Position numbers and translations under genes: made by a program. DNA of 44,124 bases from the NCBI GenBank assembly GCA_027063105.1, contig JAMOSL010000110.1, forward strand, positions 1 to 44,124, in the 5' to 3' direction. Below the pieces are notes generated by a model that did not search any database, was not told where the DNA came from, and worked only from the letters and a program-made list of their open reading frames with translations. Positions 32,391 through 41,236 of this stretch are shown one piece after another; position 1 is the stretch's first letter, and the number at the start of each line of letters is the position of its first letter. This stretch comes from Campylobacteraceae bacterium (GTDB lineage: Bacteria > Campylobacterota > Campylobacteria > Campylobacterales > Sulfurovaceae).

Positions 32391-33974
32391 ATGAATAAAA
32401 TTAATCTTATGTCTGTAGTAACTGCGTCACTACTTCTAGTAAATCCTATACAAACAAATGCAAGTGAAGGTGTTACACTTTATCCAAAAACTGTTATTGT
32501 AGATATTAAAGATAAAATAGTTGAACCTGCAAAGGCAGTGGCTGTTGAAATCTTAAAAGTTGAAGTAAAAGCCGAACCTAAAGTTGAAGTAAAAACAGAA
32601 AAAGCAACTGTTTCAACAGAAAAAATTATCGATGTAAATAAAGATACACATATTCATATTCATATCGACGGAAATAATGCTATGACTTCAGAGAGTATTA
32701 AATTTGCTGAAGAGAAAATGAAATTTTTACTTGAAAAAGAAAGATTAGCAAAAGCAAAAGCCGAACTAATTCTTGGTGCTAAAGCTGTAATGGCTGAAAA
32801 AATTAAATTAAAAAAAGAAAAAGAAGCCTTTTCACAACTAAAAAGAGAAGTTATTCCTGTTAAAGTACCTGCTGTTGTTCAACCAGTAGAAGCTGTAAAG
32901 CCAGTAAAAGCTGTTAGTCCAATAGTTAAAGTAGTAAAAGCAGTTGAACCTGTAAAACCTGTTACTCCAAGTAAAGCTTCAAAAATAAATATTATAGTTA
33001 CAAATATTGGCGAAAATAAAAGTGTAGGAGATATTATTAAAGCAGCAGTTGTTGTCTCTGCACCGATTAAGAAAGATGATGAGAAAAAAGTTGTATCTAA
33101 AGAAGAAGCACCTTTTGATTATAAAGTAGAAGCAAAAAAAGTAGCTGAAAATGTATGGTGTTTCTTTGGTGCATTAGATAAACCAACTAAAGAAAATGCT
33201 GGATATATGGTAAATAGCTGTTATATTAAAACAAATGATGGTTACCTTGCTATGGATACTGGTCCTTCATATCAATTTGCAAAACAATCTTATGAAGCTA
33301 TGCAAAAGATTGAAGATTTACCAGTTAAGTTTGTTGTCAACTCACATGAGCATGATGACCATTGGTTGGGTAATGACTTCTTTAAAAAGAAATTTGGTGC
33401 TATGTTGATTGGTCCAGAAAGTATCAATACAAATTATAAAGATGGTGATAAAACTAGAATGTATAATATTCTTCCTGATAATGCAATCAAAGGAACACAT
33501 ATTATCAAACTTGATAAAACTCCAAAAAAGGCAACACTTTTAACATTTGGTGGTGAAGAGTTCCAAATTATTCCAATGGACGTAAAAGCTCATACGGGTG
33601 ATGATATATTTATATATATGCCAAAGAGAAAAGTTCTTTTTACAGGTGACTTAGTTATGAATGGTAGAATTACTTCTGGAAGACATGGTTCTGTTATGGG
33701 TCAATTAAAAGCTTTAGGTATTATGCAGAAATTAGATTGGAAAGTTTTAATTCCAGGTCACGGATTTATTACAGATGCAAGAGCAATGGATGAAGCTAAT
33801 TTATATTTTAAATTAACAAAAGAGAGAGTTCTTAAAGCAATTGAGGAAGGTGTTGATGCTACAGAGATTAATCAAGTTGTTAAATTGATAGAATTTAAAG
33901 ATAAAGCTATGTATGATATTTTGAATGCTCATAATATTGGCTTTGCATTTGAAGAATTAGAGATGTTAGATTAA
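32391..33974 (+). CDS. Periplasmic metallo-beta-lactamase-fold hydrolase with long N-terminal extension (SoxH-like)
   Basis: 527 residues. A Sec signal (to about A24) is followed by a region of about 220 residues: an Ala/Lys/Val/Pro-rich segment, the metal-binding-like HIHIHI at 87-92, a coiled coil (about 100-155), and PV/KAV low-complexity repeats (155-195). The hydrolase domain (about 243-527) has VNSHEHDDHW with H319, H321, D323 and H324, then MNGR...GHGS and IPGHGF. SoxH-type proteins accompany sox genes but have no settled reaction. The N-terminal extension is unusual and may tether or bind metal. GGAGAT precedes the ATG. Confidence 0.82.
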   Translation: MNKINLMSVVTASLLLVNPIQTNASEGVTLYPKTVIVDIKDKIVEPAKAVAVEILKVEVKAEPKVEVKTEKATVSTEKIIDVNKDTHIHIHIDGNNAMTSESIKFAEEKMKFLLEKERLAKAKAELILGAKAVMAEKIKLKKEKEAFSQLKREVIPVKVPAVVQPVEAVKPVKAVSPIVKVVKAVEPVKPVTPSKASKINIIVTNIGENKSVGDIIKAAVVVSAPIKKDDEKKVVSKEEAPFDYKVEAKKVAENVWCFFGALDKPTKENAGYMVNSCYIKTNDGYLAMDTGPSYQFAKQSYEAMQKIEDLPVKFVVNSHEHDDHWLGNDFFKKKFGAMLIGPESINTNYKDGDKTRMYNILPDNAIKGTHIIKLDKTPKKATLLTFGGEEFQIIPMDVKAHTGDDIFIYMPKRKVLFTGDLVMNGRITSGRHGSVMGQLKALGIMQKLDWKVLIPGHGFITDARAMDEANLYFKLTKERVLKAIEEGVDATEINQVVKLIEFKDKAMYDILNAHNIGFAFEELEMLD

Positions 33975-33991
33975 TCAAAAGGAAAAATAAG

Positions 33992-34480
33992 GTGAGTAAA
34001 ATTTTATCATATATAAGGATACTCATCTTTATATTACCAGTATTTGCAATGTCTATAGAAATAGATTTTGATATAGATAAAAGTGTTAAAGATGCAAATA
34101 AAACGAATAAACACATAATCCTATTTATCCATAAGGATAATTGTGGTTATTGTGAAAGAATGTCATTCCTGCTAGATGAAAAAGATGTATTAAAAACTAT
34201 AAACAAAGATTTTATTTTATTAGATATAAATAGAGATGATGATGAAATAGTATCTTATCAAGGTTTTGAAGGTAGTAATAAAAAATTTATTAAAGCTTTA
34301 GATATTGATTTCTTTCCCACACTCGTTTTTATAGATACAGATAAAGATAAGATAGTTTATTGGGAATTGGGTTATAGAAATAAAGAAAAACTAATAACTA
34401 TTTTAGAGTATATTAGCACTAAATCGTATATTAAAAAGAGTTTAGAAGCTTTCAAGGACGAGGAATTTTTTGATGAATAG
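33992..34480 (+). CDS. Thioredoxin-like periplasmic protein (SoxW-like)
   Basis: 162 residues. An N-terminal hydrophobic signal (ILIFILPVFAMS) is followed by a thioredoxin fold with the redox pair C51-C54 (DNCGYCERM) and the cis-Pro region DFFPTLVFID. GTG start at 33992, 17 bp after the upstream stop, with AAGGAAAAAT upstream. SoxW-type thioredoxins keep SoxY cysteine reduced in the periplasm. Here the gene follows the SoxH-like gene and overlaps the MOSC gene by 8 bp, so the same role is a reasonable inference. Confidence 0.8.
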   Translation: MSKILSYIRILIFILPVFAMSIEIDFDIDKSVKDANKTNKHIILFIHKDNCGYCERMSFLLDEKDVLKTINKDFILLDINRDDDEIVSYQGFEGSNKKFIKALDIDFFPTLVFIDTDKDKIVYWELGYRNKEKLITILEYISTKSYIKKSLEAFKDEEFFDE

Positions 34481-34910
34481 TGATAGTGGTAAGATTTTAA
34501 ACCTTTTTATTTCAAATAAAGGTGATAGTTTAAAAGAAAAATTAGATGAAATTAAAGTTGATAAGTATGGCGTAATCGGTGATAAGTTTTATGCTAAAGA
34601 TATTCAAAGATCTATTTTAATTTCAACTATAAAAAGTTATGAGTTAGCTAAAAATAATAATATAGAACTTTTAATAGGTTCATTAGGTGAAAATATATTA
34701 ATGGATTATAATCCATACTTTCTCCCTCTTGGTTCAAAAATAAAAATTGGAAATAGTATACTAGAAATAACTCAAAATTGTACTTTATGCAAAAGTTTAA
34801 CAAAAGTAAATTCTAAATTACCCAAACTTCTTAAAGATGATAGAGGAGTATTCGCAAAAGTTGTAGAGGCTGGAGTTATAAAAAGAGGCGATAAAGTTTA
34901 TATTTTATAA
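34473..34910 (+). CDS. MOSC-domain protein
   Basis: 145 residues from the ATG at 34473, preceded by AAGGACGAGG. (A TTG three bases earlier is possible but poorer.) The MOSC fold is recognisable from VDKYGVIGDKFY, SILISTIKSYELA, IGSLGENILM and the Cys-containing ITQNCTLCKSL. MOSC domains bind molybdenum cofactor or carry sulfur through a conserved cysteine. Placement next to Moco-dependent SoxC suggests cofactor sulfuration or storage, but no enzymatic activity is known for this stand-alone type. Confidence 0.85.
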   Translation: MNSDSGKILNLFISNKGDSLKEKLDEIKVDKYGVIGDKFYAKDIQRSILISTIKSYELAKNNNIELLIGSLGENILMDYNPYFLPLGSKIKIGNSILEITQNCTLCKSLTKVNSKLPKLLKDDRGVFAKVVEAGVIKRGDKVYIL

Positions 34911-34962
34911 ATAAAGTACTTCATTGGAGTATTTTGTTCATTAAATTAAAATAGGAGATGAA

Positions 34963-35922
34963 ATGAGAAAAACGCTATTATCATTGGCTGTTGTAGGTGC
35001 ATTAAGTATATCAGCAAATGCATTTACACTAGGTGAACTTGGAAATTTTGAGTTTAAAAAAGCTAACCAAAATGTATTTATTCTACATGGACCACCAATG
35101 GAACCAAATGTAGAAAATGAAGGTTTTATGAATAATCCAGCAGTCATAGAAGCTGAACATGGTCTTATTATGATTGACCCAGGTGGAAATTATAATGTCG
35201 GTAAAAAAATCTTTGCAGAGTTAGAAAAAGTAACTAAAAAACCAATCATTGCTATTATAGATACTCATAAACATGGTGACCATTGGTTTGCTAATAAGTT
35301 AATGAAAGAAAAATATCCTAATGTAAAAATATATGCGTTAGAGAAAATGATAGAAGCTAGTAAAGCTGGTGAAGCTGAAAAATGGTATGGAATTTTAGAA
35401 AGATTATCAAAGAATCTAAAAGGTACAAAAGAGTTTGAATATCCAACTATTTCTATTAAAAATGGAGATAAACTTGAGATTGATGGGCAAACATTCTTTA
35501 TTCATAGCCCAAAAAGAGCTCATACTGATACTGATGTATTAATTATTCATGCAGAAAGTAAAACTCTATTTTTAGGTGATAACTTAATGAAACTCCGTTT
35601 AGGTGGATTTGATGACTCTTCAAGTATTTTAGGAAATATTAAATTATTAGAAGAGATAAAATCTGCTCCAGAGCTTAATCTTTATGTTCCTGGTCATGGA
35701 CCTTCTGGTAAAATGAATGAGGCAATAGACCCATTCTTAGATTATATGAAATTATTGCTTGAAGGTGCTAAGAAAGCTCTTGATGAAGATATAGAAGCTT
35801 ATGAAATGAAACCAGAAGTTGTTAAAACAATGAAAGAATACCAAAATTGGGATGCATTTAATGGACAAATGGGAAAACATCTTCAAAAAGCTCTTGATGA
35901 ATTAGAAGCATTAGAAGAATAA
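34963..35922 (+). CDS. Second periplasmic metallo-beta-lactamase-fold hydrolase (SoxH-like)
   Basis: 319 residues. A Sec signal peptide (RKTLLSLAVVGALSISANA) and a hydrolase domain with DTHKHGDHWF (H102, H104, D106, H107), FLGDNLM and VPGHGPSG. It lacks the extension of the first protein, and the two are diverged paralogues in one operon. GGAGATG precedes the ATG. Function unknown; sulfide, persulfide or thioester hydrolysis in the periplasm are speculative options. Confidence 0.83.
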   Translation: MRKTLLSLAVVGALSISANAFTLGELGNFEFKKANQNVFILHGPPMEPNVENEGFMNNPAVIEAEHGLIMIDPGGNYNVGKKIFAELEKVTKKPIIAIIDTHKHGDHWFANKLMKEKYPNVKIYALEKMIEASKAGEAEKWYGILERLSKNLKGTKEFEYPTISIKNGDKLEIDGQTFFIHSPKRAHTDTDVLIIHAESKTLFLGDNLMKLRLGGFDDSSSILGNIKLLEEIKSAPELNLYVPGHGPSGKMNEAIDPFLDYMKLLLEGAKKALDEDIEAYEMKPEVVKTMKEYQNWDAFNGQMGKHLQKALDELEALEE

Positions 35923-35950
35923 AAATACAAATTATTAAAGGAAATTAAAA

Positions 35951-36550
35951 ATGGTAAAAAATATTTTAAGTACAATAGGTGCAATTGTTGTTTTAGCAGT
36001 AGTATATGCTGGAATTACTTATGGTGGTATGATGAGTAAAGTTTCTTCTCTTGATCCAAAAGCTATGGGTTATTATATGGAGATGTTTAATAAAGTTTTA
36101 GAGACAGGGAACAGTGCTGAAGCTATGGTTAGAAAAGTGAAAATTAATGATGATGTATCTACTGAAGATGTTATCGATAATTTAAACTCTATGGCTAGCG
36201 ATAATAATTTCCTAGTTGTCGGTGATTCTAAAATGTCTATTAACGAGAGTATCAAAACAGGTGGTAAAAGATATATTAGAATAATTCATTTTTGTGCTCC
36301 TTCTATTGCAGAACAATTTATAGATTTTTCTGAAGCATTTGGTGCTTTTATGCCTTGTAGAATTTTAATTGTTGAAGATGATAAAGGTGATAGATGGTTA
36401 TATACAATGTCTATGGAACTTATGCTTCATGGTGGAAAACCTTTACCTCCAGAGATGATGAAAATGGCGACTACTGTTAGAGATTTAATGTATGGAATGA
36501 TGGATGCAGCAGCAACTGATGGAGATTATGAGCCAGACGAAGAGGATTAA
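35951..36550 (+). CDS. Membrane-anchored DUF302-type protein
   Basis: 199 residues. One N-terminal hydrophobic helix (NILSTIGAIVVLAVVYAGI) probably anchors it to the membrane. The DUF302 domain follows (VGDSKMSINESI, YIRIIHFCAPSIAEQFIDF, AFMPCRILIVED). An acidic tail closes it. DUF302 proteins are common near sulfur-oxidation genes but their role is not settled. Strong ribosome site AAAGGAAA. Confidence 0.75.
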   Translation: MVKNILSTIGAIVVLAVVYAGITYGGMMSKVSSLDPKAMGYYMEMFNKVLETGNSAEAMVRKVKINDDVSTEDVIDNLNSMASDNNFLVVGDSKMSINESIKTGGKRYIRIIHFCAPSIAEQFIDFSEAFGAFMPCRILIVEDDKGDRWLYTMSMELMLHGGKPLPPEMMKMATTVRDLMYGMMDAAATDGDYEPDEED

Positions 36551-36584
36551 TTAATAACAAATAAAAGTATATTAAAGGAAGAAT

Positions 36585-38537
36585 ATGAAAGTTAAAACTA
36601 TTTCAAAACTAATTGCATCAGTTGCATTAACAATCAGTTTATCACAAGCTGGTACTCTTATAGAGCTTCATGGAACAAAAGGTGAAGCAGGAACACAATT
36701 AACTGATATGGTAAGAAAATTAGATACAATTGGTTATTCCACTGTTGGTAAAAATGAACATATAGAGATTCATTATTTTAAAAAATATAAAGAGAGAAAC
36801 TTAGATCTTTTAAATTTTTATACAATTGTGGATAGAGAGTCTATACGAGAGCTTCTATTACATAACCCAGATTTTGGTGCTTATGCTCCATTTAATCTCT
36901 TAGGATTTAAAAAACTTCCAGATGCAGAAGGTGGTGATACTACTTGGTATGGTCATTTAGATAGCGATACTATGATAGATATTATTGGTGAAAAAGATGA
37001 AAATATCAATAAAAAATTTAAGGCAATGATTAGTAAAGTTGATGATTTAATTACAAAGGAAATGAAGCCAACTGTATCTAAAACTCTTTCATACGATGCC
37101 AAACTTCCTGCTCAACCTCTCTTGAAAATGGTTAAAAAGTTTAACGGAGTTGATGATATTGAAGAATTTGTAGAAGAATTTATTATAACTCATGATTCAC
37201 TCTTTGGTAAAAATAACTTTATTATTGCTGGATTTATTGATTTTAAATTTGAATATGATGATATGGAATTAGATTTTGATAAATATGACGCTTATTGGGT
37301 TTCATCTTTATGTCATTTCCAATTCTCTAATTCAGTATTTAATCATAATGAACCACAAGCTGGTGCTTTTGCTCCTTGTTCTGTATACTTTTATATTCCA
37401 AAAGGTAAAAATGAACTTCATGTTGGATATGCAACTGTTGAGAATTGGATTACTACAACAGGTATAAAAGATAAAGCTCAATTAGAATATATGCAGAGAA
37501 TAGCTGATGATGTTGTTGAAACATTTAAAGAGCTAGGATTTACAGTTGAAGAGGGAACAGGTGGCGAATCTGCTAAAGCTGTAGCAACAACTAGAGATTT
37601 AGCTACAGAAATTAATGAACTTAAGGCTATTGTTAAATCAATGGCAAAAGATATTGATGAGTTAAAAAAAAACGAAGTAGTAGAGTCCAATAGTTCTTCT
37701 AAAAAAGCTTCAACTCAAGTAGTTGTTGCTCCAAAAGTAGAGCCTAAGAAGATAGAAAAACCAAAAAATATGGTTGTACTTCCTAAAAAAGAGTTCAAGA
37801 CTAATAAAATGGTTATATCTGACAAAGCACCTGATACAATTAGTGCCTATTTCGTAGCAAACCCTCAAACTATTGAAGTTCTAATATATAATCTTAGAAT
37901 CAATGGATTCGAGGTTATTGCGATAAATGATATTTTTAAAGGTAAAACAGTTGTATCTATTACTAACGAAGAACTAAAAAATACAAACTCTTTTGTCTCT
38001 GTAATTAATATTTTAGTTAATGGTAAAGATGAATTGCGTTTACAAAATCCATCATATTTTGGTGCATCATATCTTCAAGATAAGTTCATATATGGTCAAT
38101 TTAAGAATACAAAAATATCTCTTCAAAAAGCATTAGGCAATATGTATCTTACTTATGATATTAATAAATTTTCAAAAGTAAAAGATTATCACTTCATGTT
38201 TGGTATGCCTAGTTTTAATGATATTATACACTTATCTGATAGTGTAAAAATTATTAATAAAACAAAATTTGCTTATAGTTTGAAATTACCTAATGGTGCA
38301 ACACTTATCGGACATAAAATGTCAGAATCAAATAATAAATTTCTTAGTATAGTAAATGCAGAAGCAAATAGTCAACTTCTTCCATATCAATCAATGGTTA
38401 AAGATGGTAAAGCATTTATGCTAGATCCTAAGTATTATCTTCCTTTATCTCTTCCTCTATTAACAATGACAGATTTTATGAAAATAAGAACTATCCCAGA
38501 TGATATAGAAGATGAACTTAAAAAAGATTTTAAATAA
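36585..38537 (+). CDS. Large multi-domain DUF302-type protein
   Basis: 650 residues. A Sec signal peptide (SKLIASVALTISLSQAG) is followed by two DUF302-like repeats (about 25-165 and 175-325; GAYAPFNLLGFK and GAFAPCSVYFY are equivalent points). A short coiled coil (about 340-365) and a Lys/Pro-rich linker (about 375-410) lead to a third related domain (about 410-650, YFVANPQTIEVLIYNLR). Last gene of the sox accessory operon, 34 bp after the smaller DUF302 gene. Probably a periplasmic or envelope protein. No enzymatic motif. Confidence 0.7.
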   Translation: MKVKTISKLIASVALTISLSQAGTLIELHGTKGEAGTQLTDMVRKLDTIGYSTVGKNEHIEIHYFKKYKERNLDLLNFYTIVDRESIRELLLHNPDFGAYAPFNLLGFKKLPDAEGGDTTWYGHLDSDTMIDIIGEKDENINKKFKAMISKVDDLITKEMKPTVSKTLSYDAKLPAQPLLKMVKKFNGVDDIEEFVEEFIITHDSLFGKNNFIIAGFIDFKFEYDDMELDFDKYDAYWVSSLCHFQFSNSVFNHNEPQAGAFAPCSVYFYIPKGKNELHVGYATVENWITTTGIKDKAQLEYMQRIADDVVETFKELGFTVEEGTGGESAKAVATTRDLATEINELKAIVKSMAKDIDELKKNEVVESNSSSKKASTQVVVAPKVEPKKIEKPKNMVVLPKKEFKTNKMVISDKAPDTISAYFVANPQTIEVLIYNLRINGFEVIAINDIFKGKTVVSITNEELKNTNSFVSVINILVNGKDELRLQNPSYFGASYLQDKFIYGQFKNTKISLQKALGNMYLTYDINKFSKVKDYHFMFGMPSFNDIIHLSDSVKIINKTKFAYSLKLPNGATLIGHKMSESNNKFLSIVNAEANSQLLPYQSMVKDGKAFMLDPKYYLPLSLPLLTMTDFMKIRTIPDDIEDELKKDFK

Positions 38538-38549
38538 ATATAAATCCAA

Positions 38550-38576
38550 ATAACCTCTAGTCTTACTGGAGGTTAT
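38550..38576. terminator. Bidirectional hairpin between the DUF302 gene and gpmI
   Basis: ATAACCTC (38550-38557) and GAGGTTAT (38569-38576) pair perfectly, and AGT/ACT extend pairing inside. It lies between convergent genes, with A/T-rich flanks on both sides, so it probably ends both transcripts. Confidence 0.65.
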
Positions 38577-38622
38577 AGATTAAAGTGTCTATGAGCTTTT
38601 GTTCCACATAATTGTTTATTCA

Positions 38623-40104
38623 TCAAAATAGAGCTTTATCCATCTCTTCAGGAATATCTAACCCCATAATCTTTAATACCGTCGGGGCTATATTATTCAA
38701 TCCCATATTATCTTTCAATTCTGTTACCTCATCAGCTAATATATAACACCAAACTTCACCCACTGTATGATTGGTTAACATATTTCCATTTTTATCTTTC
38801 ATCTCTTCACAATTGCCATGGTCTGAAGTTATTATTAGTGCATAATTATTATCTTTTGCTTTTTTTATAATTTTACCTAACTCTGTATCTACAGCACTAA
38901 CAGCTTTTTTTCCTGCTTCAAAGTTTCCTGTATGTCCAACCATATCACCATTTGCAAAATTTACTACAATAAATTCATAATCGTTATCTATTGCAGTTAA
39001 AACAGCTTCTCCAACTTCAGGAGCAGACATTTCTGGTTTCATATCATAAGTTTTTACATCAGGACTTGGAATTAAAACTCTACTTTCATCAATCATAGGA
39101 GTCTCTATTCCACCATTAAAGAAGAATGTTACATGTGCATACTTTTCTGTCTCTGCTGTATGTAATTGTTTTAATCCAGCATTTGAGATAATCTCTGCTA
39201 ATGTATTTTTAGGTGCATCTTTTGAAAATAAAATTGGATATGAGAACTTATCATCGTATTTTGTCATAGTTGCAATATTTAAGGATACAAAATCTCTTTC
39301 AAATTCAATAAAATTTTTATCTCCTAAAGCTGTTGTAATTTCTCTAACTCTATCACTTCTGAAGTTTAATACAATTAATGAATCACCATTTAGCAAACCT
39401 TTATAACCATTAAATGCCATAGGCTCAATAAATTCATCAGTTTCATCTTTTTTATAAGAGCTATCTATATATTCTAAAGGAGAAATAGAAGTTGATGGAT
39501 TAGCTTTACTAATAGCCTTATATCCTTTCTCAACTCTCTCCCATCTGTTATCTCTATCCATTGTATAAAACCGTCCACCAATTGTAGCAATTGATATATT
39601 ATCATCACAAATCTTTTCTATCTGTTTAATATAAGTTTTACTAGAAGTTGGACTTACATCTCTTCCATCTGTTATTAAATGTAAATATACCCTTTTTCCT
39701 TTTGATGCTGATATTTTTGCGATACCTATGATATGTTGAATATGAGAATGTACACCTCCATCACTAAGAAGACCTATTAGATGAAGATTATTACTTTTAG
39801 ATATAATCTCATTAAAAGCACCATTTTCTTCTATACTTTTATCTTCAAGAGCTAATGAAATTTTTACCAAATCTTGATATAAAATTCTTCCACTACCAAT
39901 TGTCATATGTCCAACTTCAGAATTACCCATTTGTCCTTCAGGCAATCCAACACTTAAACCATGTGTAGATATAAGCGTTTTAGGTATATTTGTCATTAAA
40001 TAGTCATAGTTAGGTTTATTCGCATCTTTAAAAGCATTACATGTACTATCTGGTTTACATCCAATACCATCCGTAATTACTAATATAGTCTTTTGTATAG
40101 GCAT
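38623..40104 (-). CDS. gpmI: 2,3-bisphosphoglycerate-independent phosphoglycerate mutase
   Basis: 493 residues, slightly shorter than the 510-residue type. It interconverts 3- and 2-phosphoglycerate with two Mn2+ ions. Catalytic Ser is S62 in GQMGNSEVGHM. The alkaline-phosphatase-like core begins VITDGIG (D12). Later landmarks are HIQHIIGIAK, LITDGRDVSP and HGNCEEM near the C-terminus. Located beside mraY and murD, as in Campylobacter. It has no operon partner on the minus strand. Confidence 0.95.
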   Translation of the reverse strand: MPIQKTILVITDGIGCKPDSTCNAFKDANKPNYDYLMTNIPKTLISTHGLSVGLPEGQMGNSEVGHMTIGSGRILYQDLVKISLALEDKSIEENGAFNEIISKSNNLHLIGLLSDGGVHSHIQHIIGIAKISASKGKRVYLHLITDGRDVSPTSSKTYIKQIEKICDDNISIATIGGRFYTMDRDNRWERVEKGYKAISKANPSTSISPLEYIDSSYKKDETDEFIEPMAFNGYKGLLNGDSLIVLNFRSDRVREITTALGDKNFIEFERDFVSLNIATMTKYDDKFSYPILFSKDAPKNTLAEIISNAGLKQLHTAETEKYAHVTFFFNGGIETPMIDESRVLIPSPDVKTYDMKPEMSAPEVGEAVLTAIDNDYEFIVVNFANGDMVGHTGNFEAGKKAVSAVDTELGKIIKKAKDNNYALIITSDHGNCEEMKDKNGNMLTNHTVGEVWCYILADEVTELKDNMGLNNIAPTVLKIMGLDIPEEMDKALF

Positions 40105-40177
40105 TTTTACAATCCTTAATTAAAATAATAGTAGAATATCATTTACAACTTAAAAATCAAGAAAGAAGCACCACATA

Positions 40178-41236
40178 ATGTTTTATGAACTATCCCAACT
40201 TTTCGATATTCATCTGTTTTCTTATATTACTGTCCGTGCAGGTATAGGATTTTTTATCTCTTTGATACTAACTATATTGTTGTATCCCAAATATATAGCT
40301 TGGGCAATAGCTAAGAATGCTAATCAACCAATTAGCAAATATATCCCAGCTCACAATGATAAAGCAAAAACTCCTACAATGGGTGGTGCTATATTTTTAT
40401 CGTCAATAGTCGTAGCCATATTATTAACTGCCAACTTAGGTAATATATATATTATTACAGGATTAGTAACTATTATAGGATTTGGATTAATTGGATTTAA
40501 AGATGATTTAGGAAAAGTATTAGCTGGTGATAACCTAGAAGGATTAACCCCTAGAGGTAAATTTACACTTCAGATTGTGGTATCATTATTAGTGATAAGT
40601 ATGCTTTTTTATGCAGGATTCCCAACAGAAATTTATATCCCATTTATAAAAACTCCTTTATTTGATATGGGATACTTTGCTATACCATTTTGGCTTCTTA
40701 TCTTTTTGGGTACAAGTAATGCTGTAAATTTAACAGATGGATTAGATGGATTAGCTACTGTTCCATCTGTTATTGCACTTTCCACTTTAGGATTAATTAT
40801 ATATATTACAGGTCATGCAATCATCTCATCTTATCTTCTTATGCCAAATATTAAAGGTGTAGGAGAGGTTACAATTTTAGCATCTAGTTTCGCAGGTGGA
40901 CTTCTTGGATTTCTCTGGTACAATTCTCATCCAGCAGAGATATTTATGGGAGATACAGGAAGTTTATCTATAGGTGGAATTCTTGCATACCTAGCAATTT
41001 TAGGGAAAAGTGAAGTTTTAATGATTTTAATTGGGCTTATATTTGTAATTGAAACTATGTCAGTTATTTTACAAGTGGCTAGTTTTAAATTAAGAGGTGA
41101 AAGAATCTTCTTAATGGCACCAATTCATCACCATTTTGAGTTAAAGAAGTGGGCAGAGAATAAGATTATAGTTAGATTTTGGCTAATATCTTTGATAGCT
41201 AATATATTGGCATTAATTACTTTAAAGTTTAGATAG
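40178..41236 (+). CDS. mraY: Phospho-N-acetylmuramoyl-pentapeptide transferase MraY
   Basis: 352 residues with about ten transmembrane segments. It attaches the UDP-MurNAc-pentapeptide to undecaprenyl phosphate, giving lipid I. Motifs are PTMGGAIFL, the catalytic FKDD of GFKDDLGK, NLTDGLDGLAT, and HPAEIFMGDTGSLSIGG. The final MAPIHHHFELKKWAE is the conserved loop. It overlaps murD by one base (TAG/GTG), so the two are coupled. The start has a good AAGAAGC context. Confidence 0.95.
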   Translation: MFYELSQLFDIHLFSYITVRAGIGFFISLILTILLYPKYIAWAIAKNANQPISKYIPAHNDKAKTPTMGGAIFLSSIVVAILLTANLGNIYIITGLVTIIGFGLIGFKDDLGKVLAGDNLEGLTPRGKFTLQIVVSLLVISMLFYAGFPTEIYIPFIKTPLFDMGYFAIPFWLLIFLGTSNAVNLTDGLDGLATVPSVIALSTLGLIIYITGHAIISSYLLMPNIKGVGEVTILASSFAGGLLGFLWYNSHPAEIFMGDTGSLSIGGILAYLAILGKSEVLMILIGLIFVIETMSVILQVASFKLRGERIFLMAPIHHHFELKKWAENKIIVRFWLISLIANILALITLKFR

